This document shows, in pieces, positions 36,809 to 45,544 of a stretch of 64,000 nt of DNA. Each line of letters begins with the position of its first letter. Position 1 is the stretch's first letter. The DNA is from Reichenbachiella ulvae. Lineage in GTDB: Bacteria; Bacteroidota; Bacteroidia; Cytophagales; Cyclobacteriaceae. The stretch is taken from positions 2,542,001 to 2,606,000 of the forward strand of contig NZ_JAOYOD010000001.1 of assembly GCF_025833875.1 (NCBI RefSeq). Direction: 5' to 3'. Made by a program: the position numbers and the translations under genes. The notes beneath the pieces are model-generated. The model saw only the letters and a program-made list of their open reading frames with translations, was not told the origin of the DNA and searched no databases.

Positions 36809-38596
36809 TCACATCTCTCGGGCGATGGGGTATTTCTTCCAGGCCTGATCGAAATAGGGTGATTGCTCGTAAAACCAACGGTAGATCTGCTCCTGAGACT
36901 GAGCAAATGCCGGATCAGCGGCCTTCTTCGCTTCGAATTTCTTCTTCAACTCGGCATCCTCCGCCAGCATCTTTTCGGCCAATGGTTCGATCACATACTC
37001 CTCGATGTACTCTGTACGGGAGAATATGCTGTGCATGAATCCCCACTGCAAGAAACTATCCGGAGAATCTGGCTCCAGCAGCAGTGCAATCAAAGCAGCC
37101 TTGTACTGATCCATCGGTACACGAACGGAGCCCGGCTGATAGACGATGTTTTGCTGCAAGGTCTCCAGCTCGAAGCTGCCACATCTCACATGCCCCTCGT
37201 AGGGCATAGCCGCCATCTCAAAAGATTCGATGTAGTATTGATCTACTGCTATTTCTTTGGTCTCTGTGATCTCCTCCATCTCTATGCCGTGAGCCTTCAA
37301 TTTGGCGATGATAGTCTTCCATTCTGCTGGCACCCAATAGGCTTTGGGCAAGGCCACTTTCTTGAGGGGATCGTTCATGCGGCGGATCACGATCTTTTCT
37401 TCATAAGGCTCGGCGGTCCAGCTGATGTACTCCCCTGCTCTGATCTGCGAAGGCTTCATTTCGGGCTTGATTCCCTTTAGTAGCATGGAGTCAGCCATGG
37501 ATTCACTCAGGGTATAGGCCAGCACGATAGAGTCCCTTCTCGCCGCTCGGTCTTGATCCATGGCTTTGGTGAGTTGTTTGTTGCTCTGGGCCAGGGCGCG
37601 CATCGACTGCTCCAGAAACACATAGGTACCCAGCACCCGCTGCTTGTAGGGCTTCAGCGAATGATTCTCTACGAGGATACTCGGCGTGTTTCTCGAGTTG
37701 CCATAGGTCTCGGAGAAGCGCGGACTGAATTCGAATTCGGTATTTCCTTCGCTGAAGTCACGGTTGTTGAAAGAGAACATCAGAGGTCCCGGTATATGTC
37801 CCATGTCTGTCAGGGCCTGATCCATGGCCGGCTGAAACACTTCGCTGAGCCACTGCGAGCTAGCTGGCGAATAGCCCTCGGCCCATCCATAAGTGATATC
37901 GAACTGGTAATCGGCCCCATCCGTCACATGTAAATCGAGGTAAAGGTCAGGATCATAGTCGTTGATTACGGACACTACCGCCTGCACGCCAGCCGTCTCC
38001 AGCTTCGCATAGTCACGATTCAGATTCAGGTTTTGAGCATTGGTACGCCAGCCCATGTTGACCGGTCCGCGCTGGTTCACTCGGTTGTAGGGAGAGATAC
38101 GCTCGTGCCCATCCACATTCAGCATGGGGATAAAAAGCAGATTGACTTTGTCGAGCAGCTTTCCTTTGTCGCCAAAAGCTATGTCTCTGAGCAGCATCAG
38201 ACCGGCATCTTTGCCATCGATCTCTCCGGCATGAATCCCCGCCTGAGCCAATAGGATGGCCTTCTTACTGGATCTCAATGCCTCCGCACTGGTATTTTCT
38301 TCCTTGCTGGCAATCACCATCAGCAATTCGCGGTTCTGTTCGCTTTTGCCCAGAGAAATCATTTTCATCCAGGGAGAGGCCGCACACAGCTTCTCGAGCC
38401 AGGCCTTGGTCTCTTCATAGTCAGGGGTTTCGGACAGATCGCTCAGCTCGCTGGGTGTGACCCAGGGATGATTTTTGTCTACCATCAGCGCTTCACTTTT
38501 GCCTGACCAGTCAATCACAGGAGGCAAAATATCCTGGGCCTGAAGCGCATAAGAAACAAGAAATGTAAGAAGGAAAGAGAAGCTTTTGATTCGCAT
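36809..38596 (-). CDS. M14 family zinc carboxypeptidase, secreted
   Basis: A 595-residue metallopeptidase with a signal peptide (1-20). Zinc ligands are visible in GIHAGEIDG (His122, Glu125) and LDLHVTDG (His223), with Arg194 in NLNRDY and a candidate catalytic Glu310 in ILVENHSLK. The M14 domain covers about 45-330, and the rest is a family-specific extension. The frame runs 23 codons upstream to another ATG, but the ATG at 38596 begins the signal peptide. The upstream gap carries two copies of a CCCC/GGGG palindromic repeat. Confidence 0.88.
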   Translation of the reverse strand: MRIKSFSFLLTFLVSYALQAQDILPPVIDWSGKSEALMVDKNHPWVTPSELSDLSETPDYEETKAWLEKLCAASPWMKMISLGKSEQNRELLMVIASKEENTSAEALRSSKKAILLAQAGIHAGEIDGKDAGLMLLRDIAFGDKGKLLDKVNLLFIPMLNVDGHERISPYNRVNQRGPVNMGWRTNAQNLNLNRDYAKLETAGVQAVVSVINDYDPDLYLDLHVTDGADYQFDITYGWAEGYSPASSQWLSEVFQPAMDQALTDMGHIPGPLMFSFNNRDFSEGNTEFEFSPRFSETYGNSRNTPSILVENHSLKPYKQRVLGTYVFLEQSMRALAQSNKQLTKAMDQDRAARRDSIVLAYTLSESMADSMLLKGIKPEMKPSQIRAGEYISWTAEPYEEKIVIRRMNDPLKKVALPKAYWVPAEWKTIIAKLKAHGIEMEEITETKEIAVDQYYIESFEMAAMPYEGHVRCGSFELETLQQNIVYQPGSVRVPMDQYKAALIALLLEPDSPDSFLQWGFMHSIFSRTEYIEEYVIEPLAEKMLAEDAELKKKFEAKKAADPAFAQSQEQIYRWFYEQSPYFDQAWKKYPIAREM

Positions 38597-38675
38597 ATGA
38601 TTGTTTGAGTAATGTTTGCCCAAACTTACGACGCTTTTCACAATAGAGGAAGGGACAGGATTCAAGATTAAAAAA

Positions 38676-38702
38676 ATCCCCTTTGAAGGGGGCTAAGGGG
38701 AT
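38676..38702. repeat. CCCCTT/AAGGGG palindromic intergenic repeat
   Basis: ATCCCCTTTGAAGGGGG is followed by CTAAGGGGAT, so either right arm can pair with the left one. It belongs to the same class as the ATCCCC/GGGGAT dyads found at 38.8, 41.9 and 43.4 kb. It lies upstream of the M14 gene. Confidence 0.6.
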
Positions 38703-38794
38703 GTGTTTTGAAAACATTACTTGATTGAGTAGACATCTTCGCATTGCAAATGCTAAGGTAGATCGGCACGCATTGCAAATGTGCACCAGTAAGA

Positions 38795-38833
38795 TTACAC
38801 CCCAATAATCCCCTCAAGGGGATAGTTTTGCAG
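38795..38833. repeat. Partial copy of the island repeat (ATCCCC dyad module)
   Basis: The run from ATTACACCCC through ATCCCCTCAAGGGGAT to AGTTTTGCAG is also found, with the same order and flanks, inside the longer repeats at 41.9 and 43.4 kb. It ends 3 bases from the stop codon of the DUF808 gene. Confidence 0.7.
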
Positions 38834-38836
38834 TCC

Positions 38837-39718
38837 TTATCGACGGATGGCCGTCCATAATTTTTGTCCGCCCATCACCACGAAGAGCACAACAAAACCA
38901 AACAATAGTCCAACTAAAAACTCGAAGGCAATACCTGGAAGCGGCAGCAACTCCTCCCAGTGATGTACAAAGCCCAGATTGTGAACAAAGAGACCGCCAG
39001 ACACGAGCATCAAGGCGATGGTACCGATCACAGACAAGCTCTTGACTACTTTGGGCAAGGCACTGACAAAAAACCGTCCCACCTTGTCAGAAAAGCTATC
39101 GGTCTCCTCATTGAGATTGATCAGGTGAAGGCCGAAATCATCCATGCGTACGATCAGAGCTACTATACCATATACACCCACAGTGGCCAGCAAAGCAATA
39201 GCAGTAACCACGGGGATTTGAATCTGCAAAGGCTCCTCAGGCACAGAACCCAGGGCAATGATGATGATCTCCACCGATAAGATAAAGTCAGTAACAATTG
39301 CCGACTTCACCTTCTTCTTCTCCAGGACCCTTTGGTCTTCTTTGCTGATATCGATGGCGGATACACGCTCGCCCTGATGCGCATGTGGCACGAAAAACTC
39401 GTAGATTTTCTCCGCTCCTTCGTAGGCCAAATAGAACCCACCGATGATCAAGATAACGGTAACAGCAGAGGGCAAGAAGGCGCTAAGCAGAAACGCAATA
39501 GGCAGAATGATCGCCTTGTTCAGCAGGGAGCCTTTGGTGATGGCCCATAGCACCGGCAGCTCGCGCGTCGAGACAAAGCCTGAAGCTTTCTCCGCATTCA
39601 CTGCCAGGTCATCTCCCAAAATACCGGCGGTCTTTTGGCCAGCCACTTTGCTCATAGCCGCCACATCGTCCATCAATGTTCCTATATCATCCAGTAGTGC
39701 AATTATTCCTGAGGCCAT
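38837..39718 (-). CDS. DUF808 family membrane protein (YedI-like)
   Basis: A 293-residue protein with about six hydrophobic segments. The start (MASGIIALLDDIGTLMDDVA) and the piece ILGDDLAVNAEKASGF are strongly characteristic of the DUF808/YedI family. No biochemical function is established for the family. Its 3' end touches an intergenic repeat, and another copy lies about 100 bases upstream of its start, so it stands at the edge of the repeat-rich island. Confidence 0.88.
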   Translation of the reverse strand: MASGIIALLDDIGTLMDDVAAMSKVAGQKTAGILGDDLAVNAEKASGFVSTRELPVLWAITKGSLLNKAIILPIAFLLSAFLPSAVTVILIIGGFYLAYEGAEKIYEFFVPHAHQGERVSAIDISKEDQRVLEKKKVKSAIVTDFILSVEIIIIALGSVPEEPLQIQIPVVTAIALLATVGVYGIVALIVRMDDFGLHLINLNEETDSFSDKVGRFFVSALPKVVKSLSVIGTIALMLVSGGLFVHNLGFVHHWEELLPLPGIAFEFLVGLLFGFVVLFVVMGGQKLWTAIRR

Positions 39719-40068
39719 ATCATCTATAGTTTGGACACGAAAATAAGGGGAAAATTTGAAGCAGTGAAAATAGAACTTTTACAATTAAGATCAATCTGGA
39801 GCCTTAGCCCTCTAGAAGTGACGTTCATTTAAACAGCGTCATTGTGAGGAGCGAGGCACGAGCGACGTGACAATCCGGTTCGGCAGGATCTGCTGTACGG
39901 ATTACACCCCTATCAAGGGGATAGTATTGCAGCTCCTCTCCTTGTCATGCTGAGTTCATCGAAGCATAAAACAAGCAGTACCCAAGCATCGGCCTTCTGC
40001 AAGGTCCAAACGCACCCACAATTGCCACTTGCTTACTGCCATCAGAACCAGCAATAGTTAGGGTTATG
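39719..40068. other. 350-bp intergenic region occupied by the island repeat
   Basis: This gap between two minus-strand genes holds copy 1 of the island repeat (39818-39983) and the promoter region of the DUF808 gene on its left. No coding frame is supported. Confidence 0.6.
39818..39983 (+). repeat. Island repeat, copy 1 (about 166 bp)
   Basis: Begins GTGACGTTCATTTAAACAG, then a GC-rich imperfect palindrome (TTGTGAGGAGCGAGG ... GCGACGTGACAA), a CCCCTATCAAGGGG remnant, and the hairpin module CTTGTCATGCT ... AGCAT with ACAAGCAG (39941-39978). The same modules in the same order occur at 41.84-42.01 and 43.26-43.43 kb. This copy lacks 9 bases of the ATCCCC dyad. Confidence 0.85.
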
Positions 40069-40773
40069 TTATTCACCACCGCAAGCTTCTTCGGCCTGCA
40101 ATACTAGCTGAGGAATATCTTTATAAAAAACTGGTTGGTCATCAGCATCAATATCCAACAAACTGCAATCCGGATAAATTCTCCTTAGTGATTTAAGGAC
40201 ATATTTATGCTCTCTTCTTTCAGGTTTAAACAGGGCGGCTTCTATCCCTTCTTGGGCATAGTCATAGCGGTGATCCTCGATTTTATAGTATATCCCTCTT
40301 TTATGAACATAAAAATCAGACAAAATATGATCCCCTTTATCCTTGACCAACATTCGGTTGGTGTTTGAATAGTCCGGTGAAACATTATTATGTATTCTTG
40401 TATTTAACCCTAAATTCAATTGAAAAGAAACATAGACAGGAGTATTTCCTTTAACTATCAGAGAACATAGTCTTGGATATTTTTCTACATAAGAACATGT
40501 ATAAAAGCTATCACCTAATTCTATAGATTTTATCTTGTGTATTCCAACTCTTCTTTTTTTCCCTGATACACGATATTTTATCCTATCTGAATGATGCAAC
40601 GTATCCAATCTATAAACTTGAATATCACATTTTATTGATTCATTATTAGTGAAAGAAATTATTGCTTCTTGATAAAGATCTGTAGTTAAATCCACTGAGG
40701 GGCCAAATTGAGCATAAATTTTCTTAGGGATGAAAAGAAGAAATAGAATTATAATTGATTGGCAAAATTTCAT
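40069..40773 (-). CDS. Hypothetical exported protein
   Basis: A 234-residue protein with a signal peptide (1-21, ending IYAQ). The rest is soluble, beta-rich and basic in the middle (SGKKRRVGIHKIKSIELGD), with a stretch ADDQPVFYKDIPQLVLQAEE near the end. No family recognised. It lies between repeat elements and has no close neighbours on its strand, as expected for accessory cargo. Confidence 0.6.
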   Translation of the reverse strand: MKFCQSIIILFLLFIPKKIYAQFGPSVDLTTDLYQEAIISFTNNESIKCDIQVYRLDTLHHSDRIKYRVSGKKRRVGIHKIKSIELGDSFYTCSYVEKYPRLCSLIVKGNTPVYVSFQLNLGLNTRIHNNVSPDYSNTNRMLVKDKGDHILSDFYVHKRGIYYKIEDHRYDYAQEGIEAALFKPERREHKYVLKSLRRIYPDCSLLDIDADDQPVFYKDIPQLVLQAEEACGGE

Positions 40774-40954
40774 TAGCGATTCAACTTTATTGTGATTGAT
40801 TTGACTTCCAAGACTTGTGAACTTATTTACAATCCAAGAAATGTTTTACTGAAATAGAGGACAAATTAAAATAGGTAATAAACTCTACCAAAGAAAATAA
40901 GACTACAATGTCAAACACAAACCAACTAGAACATAATAACAATCATAAAAAAAG

Positions 40955-41578
40955 ATGAGCGAATTTTGGGAAGCGGCTTTTAGTAGCAATGAAAAAATGT
41001 GGGGCGAAAACCCAACGGACAACTCCAGGAAGGTGCTAGAGTTGTTTAGGAAACATCCTGTCCGGAGTGTCTTGATCCCGGGTTTTGGATATGGCAGAAA
41101 TGCCAAGGTCTTTTATGAAGCAGGAATGGAGGTATCGGGCATAGAAATATCCCAAACCGCTATCGCAAGAGCCAGAAAATATTTTGGGGAGGAAGTGATC
41201 CTACACCACGGGTCGGTGGCGGATATGCCTTTTGACGAGGCGCGATTCGACGCGATCTACTGCTATTCTCTCATTCATCTTTTGGACCCGGCGGGCAGAG
41301 CCAAACTAATCGCAGATAGCTACTCCCAACTGCTGCCCGATGGACTGATGGTCTTTGTGGCCCTGTCGACCCGAGATGTGCGCTATGGTGTAGGAGACGA
41401 AATAGCCCCCCATACCTACCTATCTCCCCATGGGTTGCAGTTGTATTTTTATGACGAGGCTGCAATCGAAGACGCGTTTGGGAATTACAACATCATAGAT
41501 AGGAAAGCAATCAATGAGCCAGAGGACAAGCCCACAGAAAAGCACTGGATGGTGGTTTGCCAAAAAACAGCCAGCTGA
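40955..41578 (+). CDS. Class I SAM-dependent methyltransferase
   Basis: A 207-residue protein with motif I VLIPGFGYGRNA (about residues 40-51), the strand-2 acidic residue in VSGIEIS, motif II/III HGSVADMPF and AIYCYSLIHLLD. It resembles small tellurite-resistance/thiopurine-type methyltransferases, but the substrate is not readable. It is a single gene followed within about 30 bases by the long direct repeat of the island. Confidence 0.85.
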   Translation: MSEFWEAAFSSNEKMWGENPTDNSRKVLELFRKHPVRSVLIPGFGYGRNAKVFYEAGMEVSGIEISQTAIARARKYFGEEVILHHGSVADMPFDEARFDAIYCYSLIHLLDPAGRAKLIADSYSQLLPDGLMVFVALSTRDVRYGVGDEIAPHTYLSPHGLQLYFYDEAAIEDAFGNYNIIDRKAINEPEDKPTEKHWMVVCQKTAS

Positions 41579-42129
41579 TCTGTCGCAGTTCTAGTAACCC
41601 AGAAGATGAGTCACACATTACAAATACCAGCCAGCGGAAGCGGGATTTCGATTCACCGCTCCTTGTCATGCCTGCACGCTGCAAGCGGGCTGAGCACCGT
41701 CGAAGCAAGACAAGCAGATCCGAGTATTCGGCCTTCTACCATACCAAAAATTCACTTACTGCTAGCAGATCACCAGACTCTCGCCTACCGGCGTGCAGGT
41801 CTCCTTTTAGTCCAGAACTCCCGTTCTTGTCTATTCATTCGAGGTGACGTTCATTTAAACAGCGTCATTGTGAGGAGCGAGGCACGAGCGACGTGACAAT
41901 CCGGTTCGGCAGGCTCTGCTGTAGGGCTTACACCCCTATGATCCCCTCAAGGGGATAGTTTTGCAGCTCCTCTCCTTGTCATGCTGAGTTTATCGAAGCA
42001 TAAGACAAGCAGCTCTGTACAATCGGCCATTTAAGAGAATAATACACGAGCGAATTATATTTAGTAACTGTTGGTTTCTGCAGATTTCAGTAGCTTAGTA
42101 TTATTCAATTGTAATAAGAATCTGAAAGC
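41579..42129. other. 551-bp intergenic region, mostly repeat
   Basis: Contains the left copy of the 403-bp direct repeat (41611-42013), then a 42080-42109 motif (GCAGATTTC ... TATTCA) that recurs before another island gene at 45020-45050. Short frames across the repeat are not genes because they recur unchanged in the other repeat copy without context. Confidence 0.6.
41611..42013 (+). repeat. 403-bp direct repeat, left copy (island repeat copy 2)
   Basis: Near-identical to 43027-43428 (constant offset 1416, then 1415 after a one-base indel; only a few substitutions seen). It has two hairpin modules ending in GACAAGCAG (41662-41717 and 41975-42012) and the GC-rich palindrome and ATCCCC dyad between them. 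Together with the right copy it flanks the 255-residue orphan gene. Confidence 0.9.
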
Positions 42130-42897
42130 ATGTCATGGACCATCCGAATTTCCACGTTCATTACCCTAATTGCACTTTCTTTCTGCACTCTCCCTTTAAT
42201 CGATAATGGTCAAGAGAATGAAGCCAATTTCAAAGGATTTTTCCTAAAGCTGAAGTCTCCTCCAAATGAACTGGAACATATCATAGGTACAGGCAATCCA
42301 GAAGAATATTGTAAACACAACAGAACTCTGGCCACTAACTTTTTAGATTTAAAATATTCAACTTACTCTATTGCAGATTCTTGTTCAGCATGTTGGGATT
42401 TCAAATTATTACGTGTTTATAATGATTCCATATCCATCATCATGCCGTTTTGGGATAATTTTTACTACTGGAAAAACGCCCACAGTCATCGAAATAACAC
42501 AAGCACTAATTACCTTGAGAATTTATCTTTTGAATCGAATATCAGACAATTGGTTCTCACACTTTCAAATAATAATAATCTACTCCTTACGACCCGTGAA
42601 GTGATCCAATCCATTATGCACTTAGATGGTATGACTCAGTTCAGTGGCCCTGAAATTTGTATTATTGAATCATTCTATAAACTACATGCATCCGACACAT
42701 ATTTGAGTACAGATGAATGCAAAACAGCCTTACTCTCAAGTATTGAAGAATTAAAAGAAATCATTGATTTACAGGATCCTAATATCCTGATTTTTCGAAA
42801 GGACTTTTTGATTTATATATTTACGATTACCAATAACAATAAGGTATTAGATTTAAAAGTCTTGAATCACGAATGCAAACTTGATGTTTTTATGTAA
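42130..42897 (+). CDS. Hypothetical protein flanked by long direct repeats
   Basis: A 255-residue protein with a hydrophobic start (WTIRISTFITLIALSFCTLP), probably a signal peptide or lipoprotein-like anchor (Cys at 19). The remainder is soluble, with the motif SCSACWDF and several other cysteines. It is markedly AT-rich compared with the repeats on either side. No family recognised. The gene lies between two direct copies of a 403-bp repeat and is followed by a palindrome-rich boundary, so it looks like a single-gene insert. Confidence 0.6.
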   Translation: MSWTIRISTFITLIALSFCTLPLIDNGQENEANFKGFFLKLKSPPNELEHIIGTGNPEEYCKHNRTLATNFLDLKYSTYSIADSCSACWDFKLLRVYNDSISIIMPFWDNFYYWKNAHSHRNNTSTNYLENLSFESNIRQLVLTLSNNNNLLLTTREVIQSIMHLDGMTQFSGPEICIIESFYKLHASDTYLSTDECKTALLSSIEELKEIIDLQDPNILIFRKDFLIYIFTITNNNKVLDLKVLNHECKLDVFM

Positions 42898-42907
42898 GTA
42901 ATTCTCG

Positions 42908-42972
42908 ACCCCCGCTAGTGCGAGCTTGCACCAGCGGAGAAACCCCCGATCGAGCGCGTTTGCAACGCTTCG
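42908..42972 (+). repeat. Palindromic gene-boundary element (attC-like)
   Basis: Two hairpins lie directly after the orphan gene: CCGCT-A-GTGC/GCAC-C-AGCGG, then GCGTT-TGC-AACGC. The second follows GATCGAGC, and GATCGGGC followed by TTTGCAACGC also occurs right after the gene ending at 45544. Possibly a degenerate recombination site. Confidence 0.5.
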
Positions 42973-43026
42973 TCCTATACGTATATGTAGCAGAAATCTG
43001 ATATTGTATTTACTAAATAAAACAAG

Positions 43027-43428
43027 TCACACATTTCAAATATGAGCCAGCGGAAGCGGGATTTCGATTCACCGCTCCTTGTCATGCCTGCACGCTGCAA
43101 GCGGGCTGAGCACCGTCGAAGCAAGACAAGCAGATCCGAGTATTCGGCCTTCTACCATACCAAAAATTCACTTACTGCTAGCAGATCACCAGACTCTCGC
43201 CTACCGGCGTGCAGGTCTCCTTTTAGTCCAGAACTCCCGTTCTTGTCTATTCATTCGAGGTGACGTTCATTTAAACAGCGTCATTGTGAGGAGCGAGGCA
43301 CGAGCGACGTGACAATCCGGTTCGGCAGGCTCTGCTGTAGGGTTTACACCCCTATAATCCCCTGAAGGGGATAGTTTTGCAGCTCCTCTCCTTGTCATGC
43401 TGAGTTTATCGAAGCATAAGCAAGCAGC
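43027..43428 (+). repeat. 403-bp direct repeat, right copy (island repeat copy 3)
   Basis: Near-identical to 41611-42013, in the same orientation. It carries the two CTTGTC/GACAAG-type modules, the TTGTGAGGAGCGAGG palindrome (43287-43320) and the ATCCCC/GGGGAT dyad (43358-43373). One base is missing in the last module (ATAAGCAAG for ATAAGACAAG). Confidence 0.9.
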
Positions 43429-43534
43429 CCCGAAGTATCGGCCTACTACAAAACAACCACGCGCCTACAGTTACTGCTAACAGAGCAACTTCTGCACTGC
43501 CTGTTCACCCCTTCGAGGGCCTCACGGTGACAGG
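43421..43534 (+). repeat. 114-bp repeat, copy a
   Basis: From CAAGCAGCCCCGAAG to GGTGACAGG; about 95% identical by eye to 43681-43794. Its right part is a hairpin (CCTGT-T-CACC / GGTGACAGG around CCTTCGAGGGCCTC). It overlaps the end of the 403-bp repeat, which shows that the modules can be joined in different ways. Confidence 0.85.
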
Positions 43535-43680
43535 GATAGGTGACAAAGGGTAAACATCAATCAATATTGAGGAAAACAACCCTATAATCCCCTCAGTTAC
43601 TTATTTCTATAAATTCCACTACTTAACATAGTTTCATGCAACTCCTCTCCTTGTCATGCTGAGTTCATCGAAGCATAAGA

Positions 43681-43794
43681 CAAGCAGTCCCGAAGCATCG
43701 GCATTCTGCAAAACAACCACGCGCCTACAGTTACTGCTAACAGAGCAACTTCTGCACTGCCTGTTTACCCCTTCGAGGGCCTCAGGGTGACAGG
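43681..43794 (+). repeat. 114-bp repeat, copy b
   Basis: Same module as 43421-43534, offset 260 bases. It is preceded by its own copy of the CTTGTCATGCTGAGTT hairpin (43650-43684), so the complete unit is hairpin, constant spacer and second hairpin. Confidence 0.85.
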
Positions 43795-44136
43795 ACAAAG
43801 CGCTACTCTCTGCCAGGTCGATCAAGGAGAGAAATCCATTCAACTATAGATTATCGTCTACTGACTCCTGACTCCCAACTAATCAATCTAGCATCTACCC
43901 AATACCGTTTTGTAATATTCGAAGGGATTGCCCCCTACCTTGGGAATTGAGAGAGGAAAAAACTAGCTTCGGACACCAAGTCGATCAGCAGTCGGCTTCC
44001 CGCAGCATAGTTCGAGAAGAAGAAAAGTATTTTTTAAACGTTTATAAACAATTACAAACGGGTATAAAGTGCACTATTCATAAGGTAGATAAAGTGCATG
44101 GCTGTTATCCGGTTGTTATCAGCAATAATCTAGAAT

Positions 44137-44853
44137 ATGAAACCATTTAGTTGGAAATGTCCATTTTGTAATCAGAACGCCACAATAACTGATCAAAGTG
44201 TACATGAAGGAATGACGGTCTTAAGCATTCCAAATTTTGAAGGCGACAAAGAACTGTATTCCTATTTTATTGTCTGTCCGAACGAAGAATGTAAAAAGTA
44301 TTCATTGAGTGTTTTACTTTTTGATTCATCGAACAAATTCGATAGTACGCGCGGACGTTGGGACAGAAAAACGGGAACTTTGAGAAAACGTTGGGATTTA
44401 ATTCCTCAATCAAATGCTAAGGTGCTTCCTACCTATGTGCCAAAGGCCATCATTTCAGATTATGAAGAGGCTTGTTCTATTATGAACCTGAGTCCAAAAG
44501 CATCAGCAACTCTTTCAAGAAGATGTCTACAGGGAATGATTCGAGATTTTTGGGGTATCAAGAAAGGAAGACTAGTTGATGAAATCGAGGCAATAAAGGA
44601 TAAGGTAGACTCTCTAACTTGGCAGTCAATTGATGGCGTTAGAAAAATAGGAAACATAGGTGCTCACATGGAAAAAGACATCAATTTAATTGTTGATGTT
44701 GACCCAAACGAGGCTGGAATTCTTTTACAACTAATTGAACAATTGATCGAAGATTGGTATGTAACCCGACATGAACGTGAGAAACGATTGAACTCAATAA
44801 TTTCGATAACGACTGAAAAAGATAACAAGAGAAAAGAGGGTAAAAAAAGCTGA
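44137..44853 (+). CDS. DUF4145-domain protein with zinc-ribbon-like N-terminus
   Basis: A 238-residue protein. The N-terminus has two CxxC-type pairs (CPFC near 8-11 and CPNEEC near 47-52) typical of a zinc ribbon. The middle and C-terminal part (about 105-215) has the DUF4145 pattern: PKASATLSRRCLQGMIRDF, then IRKIG-like VRKIGNIGAHMEKD. DUF4145 domains are often found in or near restriction and other defence genes, but a single copy alone gives no clear role. Solitary gene inside the repeat island, followed by a dyad-bounded spacer. Confidence 0.8.
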   Translation: MKPFSWKCPFCNQNATITDQSVHEGMTVLSIPNFEGDKELYSYFIVCPNEECKKYSLSVLLFDSSNKFDSTRGRWDRKTGTLRKRWDLIPQSNAKVLPTYVPKAIISDYEEACSIMNLSPKASATLSRRCLQGMIRDFWGIKKGRLVDEIEAIKDKVDSLTWQSIDGVRKIGNIGAHMEKDINLIVDVDPNEAGILLQLIEQLIEDWYVTRHEREKRLNSIISITTEKDNKRKEGKKS

Positions 44854-44861
44854 TAACAGTC

Positions 44862-45073
44862 GCTGATCGGGCATATGTCTTAGTGCTTTCTGGCTAATTT
44901 CAGTGCAACTCGACCGTGATATCTGCCGCTGAGATACGGCAGTGCTTTGTACCATCTTTTGCTCGCAGGATTTTTAGACTTTCGGAACGCAGTGCCATTT
45001 GGAACCGTTGTGAGCTTCGGCAGATTTCGCTACTTTAGTGCTATTCACTAGCTGCGGACATACGCCCGATAGC
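44862..45073 (+). repeat. 212-bp spacer bounded by an imperfect inverted repeat (attC-like)
   Basis: GCTGATCGGGCATATGTC (44862-44879) pairs with GACATACGCCCGATAGC (45057-45073) with one mismatch and one extra G. The spacer fills the gap between the DUF4145 gene and the next gene. Long imperfect palindromes with a bulged base at gene boundaries are how integron attC sites look, but the canonical core boxes (RYYYAAC / GTTRRRY) are not clear. Confidence 0.55.
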
Positions 45074-45091
45074 TGGACGTAGAGAACAATC

Positions 45092-45544
45092 ATGAACCAA
45101 CTCAAATTTTTCTATATTATTTCAACGCTGGTAACAGCAGTGCTCTTCTTAGACTCCATTCTTAGTCCGAGCATATCAACTTCCAAACATTTTAGAATCA
45201 GGGAAGGTCATTCTAGCAGTTGGATTAGAAGTGGAGTTAGCTCAAAATCCTTCCTGTATGCCGAATTAGATGAACACAAGCTTATTTTGTACGGCTCAGA
45301 TGCTAACTCCTTCAAATCCGATTCAGTTATTTATAGTGCAACTCCAATCCTCAACACTCCAAAAGCCATCAACATTTCTGATGATTCGAAGAAATATACG
45401 AACAACTTTATTCTGACCAATGTTTTAACCCTACTGTGCCTTGTCCTATGGTATGCTTCTTTGAGGATTCCCAAATACCAGATTCTTTCAGTGGCTTCTC
45501 TGTCATGCTTTTTTCTAGCCTGCTACATCTACTTTGCCATGTAA
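45092..45544 (+). CDS. Hypothetical small membrane protein
   Basis: A 150-residue protein with an N-terminal helix (about 5-23), a soluble loop rich in Ser (about 28-105) and two closely spaced C-terminal helices (about 108-125 and 130-148). No family recognised. It follows the dyad-bounded spacer by 18 bases and is itself followed by the boundary motif GATCGGGC at 45552, so it has the form of a single-gene cassette. Confidence 0.55.
   Translation: MNQLKFFYIISTLVTAVLFLDSILSPSISTSKHFRIREGHSSSWIRSGVSSKSFLYAELDEHKLILYGSDANSFKSDSVIYSATPILNTPKAINISDDSKKYTNNFILTNVLTLLCLVLWYASLRIPKYQILSVASLSCFFLACYIYFAM

Larger units (their letters stand above)
42898..44136. other. 1.24-kb non-coding repeat cluster
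   Basis: Holds in order a palindromic boundary (42908-42972), the right copy of the 403-bp repeat (43027-43428), two copies of a 114-bp repeat (43421-43534, 43681-43794), and about 340 bases without recognisable features before the DUF4145 gene. A 67-codon frame at 43947-44150 starts with TTG and overlaps the next gene, and is not supported. Confidence 0.6.

Noticed and set aside
41557..41896. Overlapping 96-codon frames in the 403-bp repeat, repeated at 43042-43312
   Set aside because: They lie in repeats made of hairpins, recur only because the DNA is duplicated, and have no plausible start context.
43947..44150. 67-codon open frame before the DUF4145 gene
   Set aside because: It starts with TTG, overlaps the DUF4145 start, has no recognisable features and lies in non-coding repeat-rich DNA.
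42898..45073. Canonical integron attC sites
   Set aside because: Dyads at gene boundaries are clear, but the RYYYAAC and GTTRRRY core boxes are not, and no integrase gene is in the window; kept only as an attC-like hypothesis.
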